Positions 24,485-32,069 of a stretch of 64,000 nucleotides of DNA are shown here, in pieces. Under the pieces are notes generated by a model. The model did no database searches. It was not told where the DNA came from and saw nothing but the letters and a program-made list of their open reading frames with translations. The position numbers were made by a program, and so were the translations under genes. The first letter of the stretch is position 1, and each line of letters begins with the position of its first letter. This DNA comes from an uncultured Clostridia bacterium (GTDB lineage Bacteria > Bacillota > Clostridia > Oscillospirales > Acutalibacteraceae): the NCBI GenBank assembly GCA_947584595.1, contig CANPWP010000001.1:62001-126000 (forward strand). Direction: 5' to 3'.

Positions 24485-26998
24485 ATGAAGCAATTTAATG
24501 TTACCGGTATGAACTGTGCAGCTTGCAGTACAAGAATTGAAAAGGCAGTTTTAAAAGTTAAGGGTGTAACCTCCTGCTCTGTTAGTCTGCTTACAAACTC
24601 AATGGGCGTTGAGGGTACTGCAACGGCTGAAAAAATTATTTCAGCCGTTGAAAATGCAGGATACGGTGCGTCTTTAAAAAATAAACATATTGATAACAGC
24701 TCGTCTGCAAAATCAGAAAGCGACTTTTTAAAGGATACGGAAACTCCCAAGCTTAAAAAGAGATTAATTGCCTCCCTTGTATTTTTAGCGGTACTTATGT
24801 ATGTATCAATGGGACATATGATGTGGGGATTTCCGCTTCCCGAATTTATTGCAGACAACCATATTGCAATGGGACTTATCCAACTGCTTTTAACAGGAGC
24901 GGTTATGGTTATAAACCAAAAGTTTTTCATAAGCGGATTTAAAGGACTTATACACCGTTCGCCAAATATGGATACACTTGTCGCCTTAGGCTCCGGTGCG
25001 GCATTTGTTTATAGTACCTATGCTCTCTTTGCTATGACTGACGCACAGCTTAACGGAAATGCACAGCAGGTTATGACTCTTATGCACGAATTTTACTTTG
25101 AGTCAGCGGCTATGATTTTAACTTTAATTACAGTTGGTAAAATGCTTGAAGCAAGGTCAAAAGGAAGAACAACCGACGCACTGAAAGGACTTATGAAGCT
25201 TGCTCCTAAAAAAGCGACTGTATTAATTAATGATGTTGAAACCGAAGTCCCCATTGAACGGGTTAAAAAAGGTGACATATTTGTTGTAAGACCGGGAGAA
25301 AATATCCCTGTTGACGGAGTTATTATTGAAGGAAACAGTGCTGTTAATGAATCCGCCCTGACAGGTGAAAGCATACCTGTTGACAAAGAAAGAGGCGATT
25401 TGGTATCTGCCGCAACAATAAATCAATCCGGATTTATTAAATGTGAGGCAACAAGAGTAGGCGAAGATACAACCCTTTCACAAATTATAAAAATGGTAAG
25501 CGACGCCGCCGCAACCAAAGCACCTATTGCTAAAGTTGCAGACAAAGTATCGGGTGTATTTGTTCCTGCCATTATTGTTATTGCAATTATTACTGCAATT
25601 ATCTGGCTGTTTGCAGGAGAAAGCATAGGTTTTTCTCTTGCAAGGGCAATTACCGTTTTAGTTATCAGTTGTCCCTGTGCATTAGGACTTGCGACCCCTG
25701 TTGCTATTATGGTGGGCAACGGAATGGGCGCTAAAAACGGAATTTTGTTTAAAACAGCTTCTTCTCTTGAAGAAACAGGCAGAACACAAATTGTTGTGCT
25801 TGACAAAACAGGAACTATTACAAGCGGTGAACCAAAAGTCACCGATATTATTCCTTTTGGGATATCGGAAAACGCTTTGCTTGAAATTGCATTTTCCCTT
25901 GAAAGTAAAAGCGAACACCCTCTTGCAAAAGCGATAATTTTAAAAGCCAAAGAAAAAAACATAAACTTTTTTGAAGTCACCGATTTTAAAGCTGCAGCAG
26001 GAAACGGACTGACCGCAAAACAAAATGAAAACACTCTTTTCGGCGGAAGCAAAAAGTTTATAAGCACAGTTACAGCAATTCCCTCTGAGCTTAATTCAGC
26101 CTCAGAAAAGCTTTCGGACGAGGGTAAAACACCGCTGTTTTTTGCAAAAGACAATACTCTTTTGGGAATAATAGCCGTTGCCGACACAATTAAAGAAGAC
26201 AGTCCTCAGGCGATTAAAGAACTACAGGATATGGGGATATCTGTTGTAATGCTGACAGGCGATAACGAAAAAACTGCCGACGCAATCGGTAAACAGGCAG
26301 GTGTTGATAAGGTTATTGCAGGCGTACTTCCCAACGGAAAAGAAAATGCAATAAAACAATTAAAGCAGCAGGGTAAAGTTATTATGGTGGGTGACGGAAT
26401 TAATGACGCCCCTGCTCTTACAAGAGCAGATATAGGAATAGCTATCGGAGCAGGAACAGATATCGCCATAGATGCCGCCGACATCGTTCTTATGAAAAGC
26501 AAGCTAAGCGATGTTCCTTCGGCAATAAGACTAAGCCGTGCAACTTTGCGGAATATATATGAAAATCTGTTCTGGGCATTTATTTATAATGTTTTGGGTA
26601 TCCCCCTTGCAGCAGGAGTATTTACTCAGCTTTTCGGCTGGTCATTAAATCCTATGTTTGCCGCCGCCGCTATGAGCTTATCAAGTTTTTGTGTTGTATC
26701 TAACGCATTAAGACTTAATTTCTTTAATATACGCAATCCTAAAAAGTTTAATAAAACTAAAAAAATTATTATATCAATAAAGGAGAATTCAACTATGGAA
26801 AAAACTATCAAAATTGAAGGTATGATGTGTCCACACTGTGAGGCAACAGTTAAAAAATGCTTAGAGGAATTTGCCGAAGTAGATACCGCCTTGGTAAGCC
26901 ACGAAAAGGGCACGGCAGTAATAACTTTAAATTCCGATATTTCAGACGAAACTTTGAAAAAAGCCATTGAAGATAAAGGATATAAGGTTATAGATTAA
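24485..26998 (+). CDS. copA: Cu(I)-exporting P1B-type ATPase fused to a C-terminal CopZ-like domain
   Basis: The 837-residue pump has an N-terminal HMA domain (GMNCAAC, Cys11 and Cys14), eight hydrophobic segments, the ion-channel CPC (396-398), the phosphorylated Asp440 in DKTGT, HP in SEHPLA, and TGDN and GDGIND in the ATP-binding domain. This set defines Cu(I) export ATPases. The usual end, near NIRNPKK (about 755), continues through a linker rich in Lys, Ile and Asn into a second HMA domain (GMMCPHC, Cys782 and Cys785). C-terminal HMA domains are unusual in CopA. The ATG at 24485 is chosen for its AGAGG site. Confidence 0.93.
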   Translation: MKQFNVTGMNCAACSTRIEKAVLKVKGVTSCSVSLLTNSMGVEGTATAEKIISAVENAGYGASLKNKHIDNSSSAKSESDFLKDTETPKLKKRLIASLVFLAVLMYVSMGHMMWGFPLPEFIADNHIAMGLIQLLLTGAVMVINQKFFISGFKGLIHRSPNMDTLVALGSGAAFVYSTYALFAMTDAQLNGNAQQVMTLMHEFYFESAAMILTLITVGKMLEARSKGRTTDALKGLMKLAPKKATVLINDVETEVPIERVKKGDIFVVRPGENIPVDGVIIEGNSAVNESALTGESIPVDKERGDLVSAATINQSGFIKCEATRVGEDTTLSQIIKMVSDAAATKAPIAKVADKVSGVFVPAIIVIAIITAIIWLFAGESIGFSLARAITVLVISCPCALGLATPVAIMVGNGMGAKNGILFKTASSLEETGRTQIVVLDKTGTITSGEPKVTDIIPFGISENALLEIAFSLESKSEHPLAKAIILKAKEKNINFFEVTDFKAAAGNGLTAKQNENTLFGGSKKFISTVTAIPSELNSASEKLSDEGKTPLFFAKDNTLLGIIAVADTIKEDSPQAIKELQDMGISVVMLTGDNEKTADAIGKQAGVDKVIAGVLPNGKENAIKQLKQQGKVIMVGDGINDAPALTRADIGIAIGAGTDIAIDAADIVLMKSKLSDVPSAIRLSRATLRNIYENLFWAFIYNVLGIPLAAGVFTQLFGWSLNPMFAAAAMSLSSFCVVSNALRLNFFNIRNPKKFNKTKKIIISIKENSTMEKTIKIEGMMCPHCEATVKKCLEEFAEVDTALVSHEKGTAVITLNSDISDETLKKAIEDKGYKVID
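26795..26998 (+). CDS. possible internally initiated CopZ-like copper chaperone
   Basis: Inside copA, in frame, an ATG at 26795 is preceded by AAAGGAGAA with 9 nt spacing, the strongest ribosome site in this operon. Translation from it gives a 67-residue protein starting [20 protein letters not shown], the exact size and fold of a free CopZ chaperone. The linker upstream reads like a former intergenic region whose stop codon was lost. Whether the ribosome starts here is inference; the site itself is seen in the sequence. Confidence 0.55.
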   Translation: MEKTIKIEGMMCPHCEATVKKCLEEFAEVDTALVSHEKGTAVITLNSDISDETLKKAIEDKGYKVID

Positions 26999-27053
26999 TT
27001 AAATTTAATAAACCTTTATATCTTGCTCGTCAAGTCAAAAGAAAAACTATTAA

Positions 27054-27090
27054 AAAACAGTTATCACAAAAGTTTTGTGATAACTGTTTT
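27054..27090. terminator. bidirectional terminator between copA and the Nmad module
   Basis: Perfect 18-bp arms 27054-27071 and 27073-27090 (AAAACAGTTATCACAAAA and its complement) are separated by one base. The outer AAAA/TTTT ends give U-tracts on both strands, serving the convergent copA and Nmad3 genes. Confidence 0.85.
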
Positions 27091-27120
27091 TAGTGTTTAT
27101 AAAGATAAATCGGTATTTGT

Positions 27121-27954
27121 TTAAGCATTATTCATTATTAAATTTTTAGCCCAATCTATAGCTTGTTCATCATCATGTATCACAAATTCCTGACCTCTGT
27201 TAGCAATAGTAACAATACAGTTTTCATCTTCCTTTTTCCAACGCCATTCGGCATGATTACCTGTCATTCTATGTTCGTAGAAATGCAATGGAAACTTGCA
27301 AACATTGTAGATATTTGCTTTATCACCAACTTCCTTTGAAAGCACAAGACTTGGATGGTAATTGAAAACACCATATCCCGGCAATGATTTCGCAAAAGAT
27401 AAATTTTCTGAAGCTGAATATACTGTATTTTTACTTTTTTCGTTATAATTTTTATAGCCGTAATAATGCGGATGATATAGGTTTTCGGGATTTTCCGTCA
27501 CTAATTTGGGTTCTGCACCTACCTGCATATATCCCCATATTATCTGTCTTGTTGTGCCGGGTATAAAGCAATATATTCCGTCAATTTGTTTTACCTCTTG
27601 AAAAAGGCCGTAAAACAAAAACAAATCGCCTTTACCTACTCCTTGTTTTGCCAAATGCTTTTGGGGTAGCCCCTGCTGTCCAAACATAGGTTTCCATTTA
27701 CTATCGGGTGAATAATACAAATTGTAACGAATATCAGGATCTGTATGAGCATTTGAGTCTCGACATTTAATTTTAAGTTGTTCCATTAAATCATAACAAG
27801 AAAGTTTATCGTTAAATTTTAAATCTTTATATGAAAAATAATTACCTTCACCCGGTATTGGTATTGAATACAATATGCCCTCGTCAACTATGTATGGACT
27901 TGGACATCCTCCTGCCCCTTTATCAAAACCTTTTCTTGATAAAATTATTTTCAT
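27121..27954 (-). CDS. Nmad3-like protein (nucleotide modification associated domain 3)
   Basis: The 277-residue protein begins MKIILSRKGFDKGAGGCPSP, followed by YSIPIPGEG, then GQQGLPQKHLAKQGVGKGDLFLFYGLF, which is the pattern I associate with the Nmad3 family. That family was defined by comparative genomics of DNA-base modification systems, often in phages and mobile islands; its chemistry is not established. A conserved HTDPDIRY segment and PSLVLS lie further on. It is the last gene of a leftward module, 25 bp after the Nmad2-like gene, and ends before a strong terminator. Base composition is AT-rich compared with the core genes. Confidence 0.65.
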   Translation of the reverse strand: MKIILSRKGFDKGAGGCPSPYIVDEGILYSIPIPGEGNYFSYKDLKFNDKLSCYDLMEQLKIKCRDSNAHTDPDIRYNLYYSPDSKWKPMFGQQGLPQKHLAKQGVGKGDLFLFYGLFQEVKQIDGIYCFIPGTTRQIIWGYMQVGAEPKLVTENPENLYHPHYYGYKNYNEKSKNTVYSASENLSFAKSLPGYGVFNYHPSLVLSKEVGDKANIYNVCKFPLHFYEHRMTGNHAEWRWKKEDENCIVTIANRGQEFVIHDDEQAIDWAKNLIMNNA

Positions 27955-27979
27955 TTTAATTACTTCCTTTGCAATTAAT

Positions 27980-28708
27980 TTAATTAATGATTATATGTGG
28001 TTTTTTACAAAAAATATTTGGTTGTTCTAAATTACAATTATATTCTTTATTAAGCCAATCTAATATTTTTTTTATTATTAATTCACTCTTTACATAATTT
28101 CGTTTTATTTCATCATAATTTGTAATGCAAGTAGGATAAAGAGAGGTTCTGTTTTTAGTTAAGTAATTTTTTAAAAAATCTATTTGGGGAGATTTATCGC
28201 CAAAATAAACAAATTTATCTGATAATAAAACATATTTTCCGATTAAATCTTTCACTAATTGTTTATTAAAACTTCCTTTAATTTCTTTTGGATGAAATAA
28301 GGGATTGTTATTATTTCTAACTAAATGAGGAATATAATTTACTCCAAATTGTTTATTATAACTTAAGTCCATATCATAAGCATATATAAAATCCTTTCTG
28401 TCATTGTATATATTTTGAGAATAATAGTCTTCCATTTCCTTGACATCTGTTATCCTGCAAAAATACAAAAATTCATTTTTGTACATACCTAAAATATAAA
28501 AATCATACTCGTTATTACATTGCATGTATAAATTTCCAATATGATATCTTAATCCGCCAAATCTGTTTGGCTTATTCTTATAAAATTTACCTCCCTTACA
28601 ACAAGATAGAGTTAAAAGTTCGGTTGGTTTTTCATTATTGTTAAACACACATGGTGCATTTCCGGAATCGTGTGGAACAGAGTACGCATAAAGTAATTTT
28701 TTTCTCAT
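27980..28708 (-). CDS. Nmad2-like protein (nucleotide modification associated domain 2)
   Basis: The 242-residue protein starts LLYAYSVPHDSGNAPCVFNN, then ELLTLSCCKGGKFYKNKPNR. The YxYxVxHDSGxAP and LTLxxCK pattern matches what I know of the Nmad2 family, a partner of base-modification systems. It then has FYILGMYKNEFLYFCRITDV, a likely beta-rich core. The start codon has only a weak ribosome site (GAGAAA), which suggests coupling to translation upstream, where a copy of the micro-ORF leader lies. It precedes the Nmad3-like gene. Function is inferred from family and pairing only. Confidence 0.6.
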   Translation of the reverse strand: MRKKLLYAYSVPHDSGNAPCVFNNNEKPTELLTLSCCKGGKFYKNKPNRFGGLRYHIGNLYMQCNNEYDFYILGMYKNEFLYFCRITDVKEMEDYYSQNIYNDRKDFIYAYDMDLSYNKQFGVNYIPHLVRNNNNPLFHPKEIKGSFNKQLVKDLIGKYVLLSDKFVYFGDKSPQIDFLKNYLTKNRTSLYPTCITNYDEIKRNYVKSELIIKKILDWLNKEYNCNLEQPNIFCKKPHIIIN

Positions 28709-28780
28709 AGTGATTATTTCTCATAACTTTCTTTAGCAAAATTATATTTCTTTAATTTTTTCAATAAGGCTTGGAGGTAA

Positions 28781-28916
28781 AATCACCTTAACCTTTATAT
28801 TTTTTTAATGTTCTTTCAACTGCGATTATAATTTTGCCTAAATTTTTTTAGGTTTTTTTGGCTGTACAGCGTACATATACTATCACCTCAGTGTATTTTA
28901 TCATTTTGTACAATAT
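28781..28916. repeat. leader repeat, copy 1 (upstream of the Nmad2-like gene)
   Basis: This 136-bp segment repeats at 29870-30007 in the same orientation. The block at about 28840-28910 is nearly identical, and the left part (28795-28830) is more diverged with differences mostly at codon third positions of the embedded micro-ORF. On the minus strand it carries GAGGTGAT, the micro-ORF and a second GGTGAT site. Confidence 0.9.
28788..28876 (-). pseudogene. micro-ORF copy 1, shifted by one base
   Basis: From ATG at 28876 the frame reads MYAVQPKKPKKI and stops at TAG (28838). If one A is added in the A7 run, the reading continues to TAA at 28788 as NLGKIIIAVERTLKKYKG, matching copy 2 at 14 of 18 positions with conservative changes. 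It has the Shine-Dalgarno GAGGTGAT. It may be a decayed gene, a slippage-dependent gene, or a sequencing indel. Confidence 0.6.
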
Positions 28917-28957
28917 AGTATGTGGGTTATTTTTGATACATGGAAGAGTACATATAA

Positions 28958-29004
28958 AGCAGCGGACACATCGCTTAGATCCGTCACTTTGCAATGCGTC
29001 TGCT
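28958..29004. other. GC-richer imperfect hairpin after the OGG-like gene
   Basis: The sequence at 28958-28974 pairs with 28991-29004 over about 14 bp with two G-U pairs and a 3-nt bulge, leaving a 16-nt loop. It starts 10 bp after the stop of the leftward gene and is more GC-rich than its surroundings. There is no T-run on either strand, so it is not a simple terminator. Confidence 0.5.
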
Positions 29005-29013
29005 GTATCTAAC

Positions 29014-29865
29014 TTATGAGATTTTATATTGTTTTTTTAAATAAGAGGGTATATTAGAATCTAATTTAATATAGTCAAATAATCTTTTATCATTTTCGCT
29101 GTCTTTTTTTGAAATATTGCATGTCAAATTTTTACTCTTCAAATATGAAATCTTATTTTGAGCATATTTCCACAAATATGTATCAATTACTTTATTTGTT
29201 ATATCAGACATACCATCGAAGTACGTCTTTTTAAAAGCCATATACATATCAAAAAATACTTTATAATCGTTCAAGCTTGACTTGCTAGGTAATTCATTTT
29301 TATCGTCTTTATAAAACGCTTCTGCTTTGTTTATATAGTACAACATTCCTTTTGAATAGCTGTCGGCAATAGGATATTCAGAGTTGTGCCAACTACAGTA
29401 TTTTGATGCAAATGAATATACATGATTGATTTTTATTTGTAAGTCTTTATATACCTCTTTGTCAGTTTTAAAATCCTTTGTTTTATATTTTGTCTGTTGG
29501 TATGCAATTTTATTTACTAAGTCGGTATTAATCGGATTAGTATACAGATATTTGTCAATTTCAAGGTATACTATGTGCCTTGCAATCGGAACTATATTAT
29601 TTTTGGGAATACGTGTGCGGTAAAAATTGTCTAATAAGGTAACCTTTTTAAGTACTTCTAAAAGAACATCGTTTTTTGAGTTCTTAAAAACATCTTCTAA
29701 CAAATCCTCTCTTAATTTATTGTCAGTTTTCTCACCTTTATCTAAATTAAGTTCATATTCATGCTCTGGATAAGTGTAAAAGTCTTTATGATATTGTTCT
29801 ATCACTTCTGTTGGATCTTCAATTTCAATAGTTTTTTTAGAAATGTTTAACGTAATGGTTTTCAC
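29014..29865 (-). CDS. uncharacterised protein, weak similarity to HhH/OGG-like DNA glycosylase group
   Basis: The 283-residue protein starts at GTG with GGTGATT 7 nt upstream. The region LLDNFYRTRIPK (77-88) with IARHIV, then VYSFASKYCSWHN (149-161) and YPIADSY (164-170) with a later IDTYLWKY, recalls a family of uncharacterised ~250-residue proteins. I link that family tentatively to the HhH-GPD/OGG-like fold, with Lys155 and Asp168 as possible catalytic residues. No HhH glycine hairpin is certain. It is transcribed toward the Nmad2/Nmad3 pair and has the same upstream leader. It may cut or flip modified bases; this is a hypothesis. Confidence 0.4.
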   Translation of the reverse strand: MKTITLNISKKTIEIEDPTEVIEQYHKDFYTYPEHEYELNLDKGEKTDNKLREDLLEDVFKNSKNDVLLEVLKKVTLLDNFYRTRIPKNNIVPIARHIVYLEIDKYLYTNPINTDLVNKIAYQQTKYKTKDFKTDKEVYKDLQIKINHVYSFASKYCSWHNSEYPIADSYSKGMLYYINKAEAFYKDDKNELPSKSSLNDYKVFFDMYMAFKKTYFDGMSDITNKVIDTYLWKYAQNKISYLKSKNLTCNISKKDSENDKRLFDYIKLDSNIPSYLKKQYKIS

Positions 29866-29869
29866 AATT

Positions 29870-30007
29870 AATCACCTTAACCTTTATATATTTCCAATGT
29901 CTTCTCGACGGTGATTATAATTTTGCCTAAATTTTTTTTAGGTTTTTTTGGCTGTACAGCGAACATATACTATCACCTCAGTGTATTTTATCATTTTCTG
30001 ACAATAT
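29870..30007. repeat. leader repeat, copy 2 (upstream of the OGG-like gene)
   Basis: This is the second copy of the segment at 28781-28916, 138 bp long because of an extra T in the poly-T run and one more base near the right end. It ends exactly next to the -35 box of a good promoter. Confidence 0.9.
29877..29966 (-). CDS. conserved 29-residue micro-protein (copy 2, intact)
   Basis: The ORF encodes MFAVQPKKPKK followed by NLGKIIITVEKTLEIYKG. It has a good Shine-Dalgarno (GAGGTGAT, 7 nt before ATG) and a near-ideal promoter just upstream. Its stop TAA is followed at once by GGTGATT, the ribosome site of the next gene, so the two are coupled. Compared with copy 1 in the corrected frame, several differences are silent (GTC/GTT, GAG/GAA, TTG/TTA) and most others conservative, which supports real coding. 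The basic start and amphipathic C-terminal helix suggest binding to nucleic acid or a protein partner. I recognise no family. Confidence 0.6.
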   Translation of the reverse strand: MFAVQPKKPKKNLGKIIITVEKTLEIYKG

Positions 30008-30013
30008 TTTCAA
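29985..30013 (-). promoter_or_regulatory. promoter of the OGG-like gene and micro-ORF
   Basis: TTGAAA (30008-30013) and TAAAAT (29985-29990) are 17 bp apart on the minus strand. The transcript would begin just before the GAGGTGAT site. In copy 1 the -10 is kept, but the -35 falls outside the repeat and is poor. The rest of the gap to 30233 is AT-rich and shows nothing else I can support. Confidence 0.65.
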
Positions 30014-30233
30014 TAAAAATTCAAATTATATGTGAAATATTTTTAAATATAACACAAATTATTTATTTTTCTAATTATATACTTTATCGATACACTATAA
30101 TTAAACCAATAGTTTAATTTATAAAATATAAATTAACAATAAATATCTCTAAACTTCAAGAAAATGTTATTTTTTAATAAAAGCCAGTAAAGTGGGAATA
30201 CTTCCTTTATAAAATAAAAGGAGGGTAACATTT

Positions 30234-30668
30234 ATGATAGAGCCGGATACAATAAAATTATTGCGTGAATGTGATGCGGGAGTTAAAATGGGCGTTTCAG
30301 CAATTGATGATGTCCTGAATTATGTACACGACGAAACATTAAAGCAATACCTAATCGACTGTAAAAATGAGAACGACAAATTGGATACTGAAATTCAAGA
30401 ACAGTTGGACAGATTTAAGGACGAGGGAAAAGATCCTAATCCGATTGCTAAGGGTATGTCGTGGATGAAAACCAATGTAAAGCTTGTAATGAACGAGTCT
30501 GACGGTACAATTGCTGATTTAATAACAGACGGGTGTAATATGGGCGTAAAATCTCTCAGCAGATACCTTAATCAATACAAAGCGGCAGATGAAACTTCCA
30601 AGGACATTACCAAACGTCTTATAAATCTTGAAGAAAAACTGGCAAAAGATATACGCAGTTTTCTATAA
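30234..30668 (+). CDS. ferritin-like four-helix protein (DUF2383-type)
   Basis: The 144-residue protein is almost all helical, with long amphipathic segments: IKLLRECDAGVKMGVSAIDD, then ENDKLDTEIQEQLDRF, then DGTIADLITDGCNMGVKSLSRYL and a final charged helix. This resembles short ferritin-like/DUF2383 proteins known from Clostridia, some linked to stress or spores, but the metal ligands are not clear. The start has AAAGGAGGG. It is a single gene, with a bidirectional terminator after it. Its function is unknown. Confidence 0.6.
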   Translation: MIEPDTIKLLRECDAGVKMGVSAIDDVLNYVHDETLKQYLIDCKNENDKLDTEIQEQLDRFKDEGKDPNPIAKGMSWMKTNVKLVMNESDGTIADLITDGCNMGVKSLSRYLNQYKAADETSKDITKRLINLEEKLAKDIRSFL

Positions 30669-30675
30669 ACAAAAG

Positions 30676-30707
30676 GGGTTGTCACAAATTTTTATTTGCG
30701 ACAACCC
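30676..30707. terminator. bidirectional terminator
   Basis: GGGTTGTC - CAAA pairs with TTTG - GACAACCC (one A/C mismatch) around TTTTTA. On the minus strand it is followed by CTTTTGTTT, so it best serves the tocopherol-cyclase-like gene. On the plus strand it lies 8 bp after the ferritin-like gene. Confidence 0.75.
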
Positions 30708-30757
30708 TCAATTATATTAAAAACAAGATAAATATTCTTATTTAACAGTTTATATAA

Positions 30758-31606
30758 TCATGTATATTCAAATTCAAAGCTCGCTCTGTCACTTGTAAAT
30801 TCACATAAAATGTTTTTTTTATGAGAAAAGCGATAGTATGCTGTACATGACGCACTTTCATGAATCGTTCTGTTCATTTTACCGCTGTTGGGAGCGTATA
30901 GAGGGTGTGTATTCTTTTTTATCAGCTCTGCCGTAAGCTGATAATCTCCTTGCTTGACTGTAACTGTATTTTCTCCTATATGCTTTAAGCCTGCTCCTAA
31001 GTATGTTGCAATTCGGTATTCTATTCCACCTAAGAGAATTACTCCTATAATACCTGTAAAATGAAATCCTAACATAGGAATATCTGCAACAGACAGCATT
31101 AAAGACCCGTTTTCAAAACAACATTGTGTCCATACATACTTTTTGGGAAAAGAACGTCCGCAATCTCCCTCAATATATCCGATTCCGTTTTGAAAATCAT
31201 ACTGTTTTCCGTTTACTGTGATTTGTCCGTCAATTTTATGACTCATACTGTAAATTCTGTGTCTGCACTGCATAAACGGAATAAATTTAAAAGGTCCCAT
31301 AATGTCATATCTGATAGGCGAAAGCTTTTGAAATTGCAAAGTTCCCTGAATAGTTTGACTGCTATTTTTTATATTGATTTTTATTTCTTTTTCAGAAAAA
31401 ATACAATTTTTAAGCTTTACGAATAATGGCTTTTCACGGAATTTCAATGTGTCAAGCGGTATATTAAATACTTCATCATCGGTAATAATTTGCAGAGATG
31501 CAGTTTTTATGCTATTGTTGAGGTGATATGCGGGAATAAAAGCAATTGTTTTATTTTTGGTACAGCATTTAAAATACCATCCTTTGAAATAATTATTTTT
31601 AAGCAT
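30758..31606 (-). CDS. tocopherol cyclase-like protein
   Basis: The 282-residue protein belongs to the tocopherol cyclase family in the wide sense. It starts with YFKGWYFK, has a long beta-rich stretch, and the typical GYIEGDCGRSFPKKYVWTQ segment (about 140-160) with LMLSVADIP after it. The plant enzyme makes vitamin E, but Firmicutes members occur without tocopherol pathways, so the biological role differs and is unknown. It lacks a signal peptide. It is a single gene, with the Shine-Dalgarno GGAGGGAAA. The lipocalin-like layout suggests binding of a hydrophobic molecule. Confidence 0.8.
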   Translation of the reverse strand: MLKNNYFKGWYFKCCTKNKTIAFIPAYHLNNSIKTASLQIITDDEVFNIPLDTLKFREKPLFVKLKNCIFSEKEIKINIKNSSQTIQGTLQFQKLSPIRYDIMGPFKFIPFMQCRHRIYSMSHKIDGQITVNGKQYDFQNGIGYIEGDCGRSFPKKYVWTQCCFENGSLMLSVADIPMLGFHFTGIIGVILLGGIEYRIATYLGAGLKHIGENTVTVKQGDYQLTAELIKKNTHPLYAPNSGKMNRTIHESASCTAYYRFSHKKNILCEFTSDRASFEFEYT

Positions 31607-31718
31607 TTTCCCTCCGCAATCAATATATATCTTTAAGTTTAGCGTTTCCTATTTAGGAATAAATATACTAAAGCCTCGTCAAGTCCATTGTGCGTACTTT
31701 TTTCCTGCAAATAAAAAA

Positions 31719-31745
31719 GGATATATTCAAAATTTAAATATATCC
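31719..31745 (-). terminator. terminator after tRNA-Leu
   Basis: GGATATATTTAAATTTTGAATATATCC on the minus strand has nine-base arms (GGATATATT and its complement) and is followed by TTTTTTATTT. It lies 2 bp after the tRNA 3' end. Confidence 0.8.
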
Positions 31746-31747
31746 CT

Positions 31748-31834
31748 TGGTGCGGATAACAGGACTTGAACCTGCATGAAATTGCTTTCACATGGACCTG
31801 AACCATGCGCGTCTGCCAATTCCGCCATATCCGC
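31748..31834 (-). tRNA. tRNA-Leu (anticodon CAG)
   Basis: The 87-nt sequence folds with acceptor stem GCGGATA/TATCCGC, discriminator A and encoded CCA. The D-arm has GGCAGACG, and the anticodon loop TTCAGGT sits between CATGG and CCATG. It has a long variable arm, and the T-loop is GTTCAAG. The long variable arm and CAG anticodon make it a class II leucine tRNA that reads CUG. Confidence 0.95.
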
Positions 31835-31917
31835 ATATTAAATTTGCACTCTCATAATTTTTACACGGCAGAGAGTTGGAGAACCGAGGTGGAGCGTAAC
31901 GCTTAACCCACAGATAT

Positions 31918-31938
31918 AAAAACAGGAAACCTGTTTTT
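31918..31938. terminator. terminator-like hairpin in the tRNA-Leu leader
   Basis: AAAAACAGG - AAA - CCTGTTTTT is a perfect nine-base inverted repeat with T-runs on both strands. It lies about 15 bp after the predicted start of the tRNA transcript and 84 bp before the tRNA. The role may be attenuation, or it may end a short RNA. Confidence 0.45.
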
Positions 31939-31960
31939 AGCAAATTTAGACTGCCTTGTA

Positions 31961-31989
31961 ATTATAGCAAAGCTGAAGTAAATTGTCAA
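31961..31989 (-). promoter_or_regulatory. consensus promoter upstream of tRNA-Leu
   Basis: TTGACA (31984-31989) and TATAAT (31961-31966) are exactly 17 bp apart on the minus strand: a perfect sigma-A consensus, the strongest in the window. It lies between the acpP terminator and the tRNA. Confidence 0.85.
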
Positions 31990-32022
31990 TTTCAAATATT
32001 TTGATTTTTATAATTATTTGCA

Positions 32023-32052
32023 AAAAAATACAGGCAGATCTGTATCTGCCTG
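32023..32052 (-). terminator. terminator of acpP
   Basis: CAGGCAGAT and ATCTGCCTG are perfect arms around a 4-nt loop, followed on the minus strand by TATTTTTTT. It is 17 bp after the acpP stop. Confidence 0.9.
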
Positions 32053-32069
32053 CAAAATATTCCAAAAAA

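Noticed and set aside
25423-26187. 254-codon open frame antisense to copA
   Set aside because: It mirrors the copA codons, has no domain signature and no promoter or ribosome site; copA itself has all family motifs.
28958-29012. Integron attC-like site (GTTAGAT / ATCTAAC next to an imperfect hairpin)
   Set aside because: Only one end fits the GTTRRRY/RYYYAAC rule, the other end reads CTTAGAT, and there is no integrase or cassette array.
29911-30117. 68-codon plus-strand frame across leader copy 2
   Set aside because: It is the complement of the micro-ORF and promoter, rich in Ile and Phe from AT-rich DNA, without ribosome site.
31639-31836. 65-codon open frame over the tRNA-Leu gene
   Set aside because: It overlaps the tRNA completely and is an artefact of its sequence.
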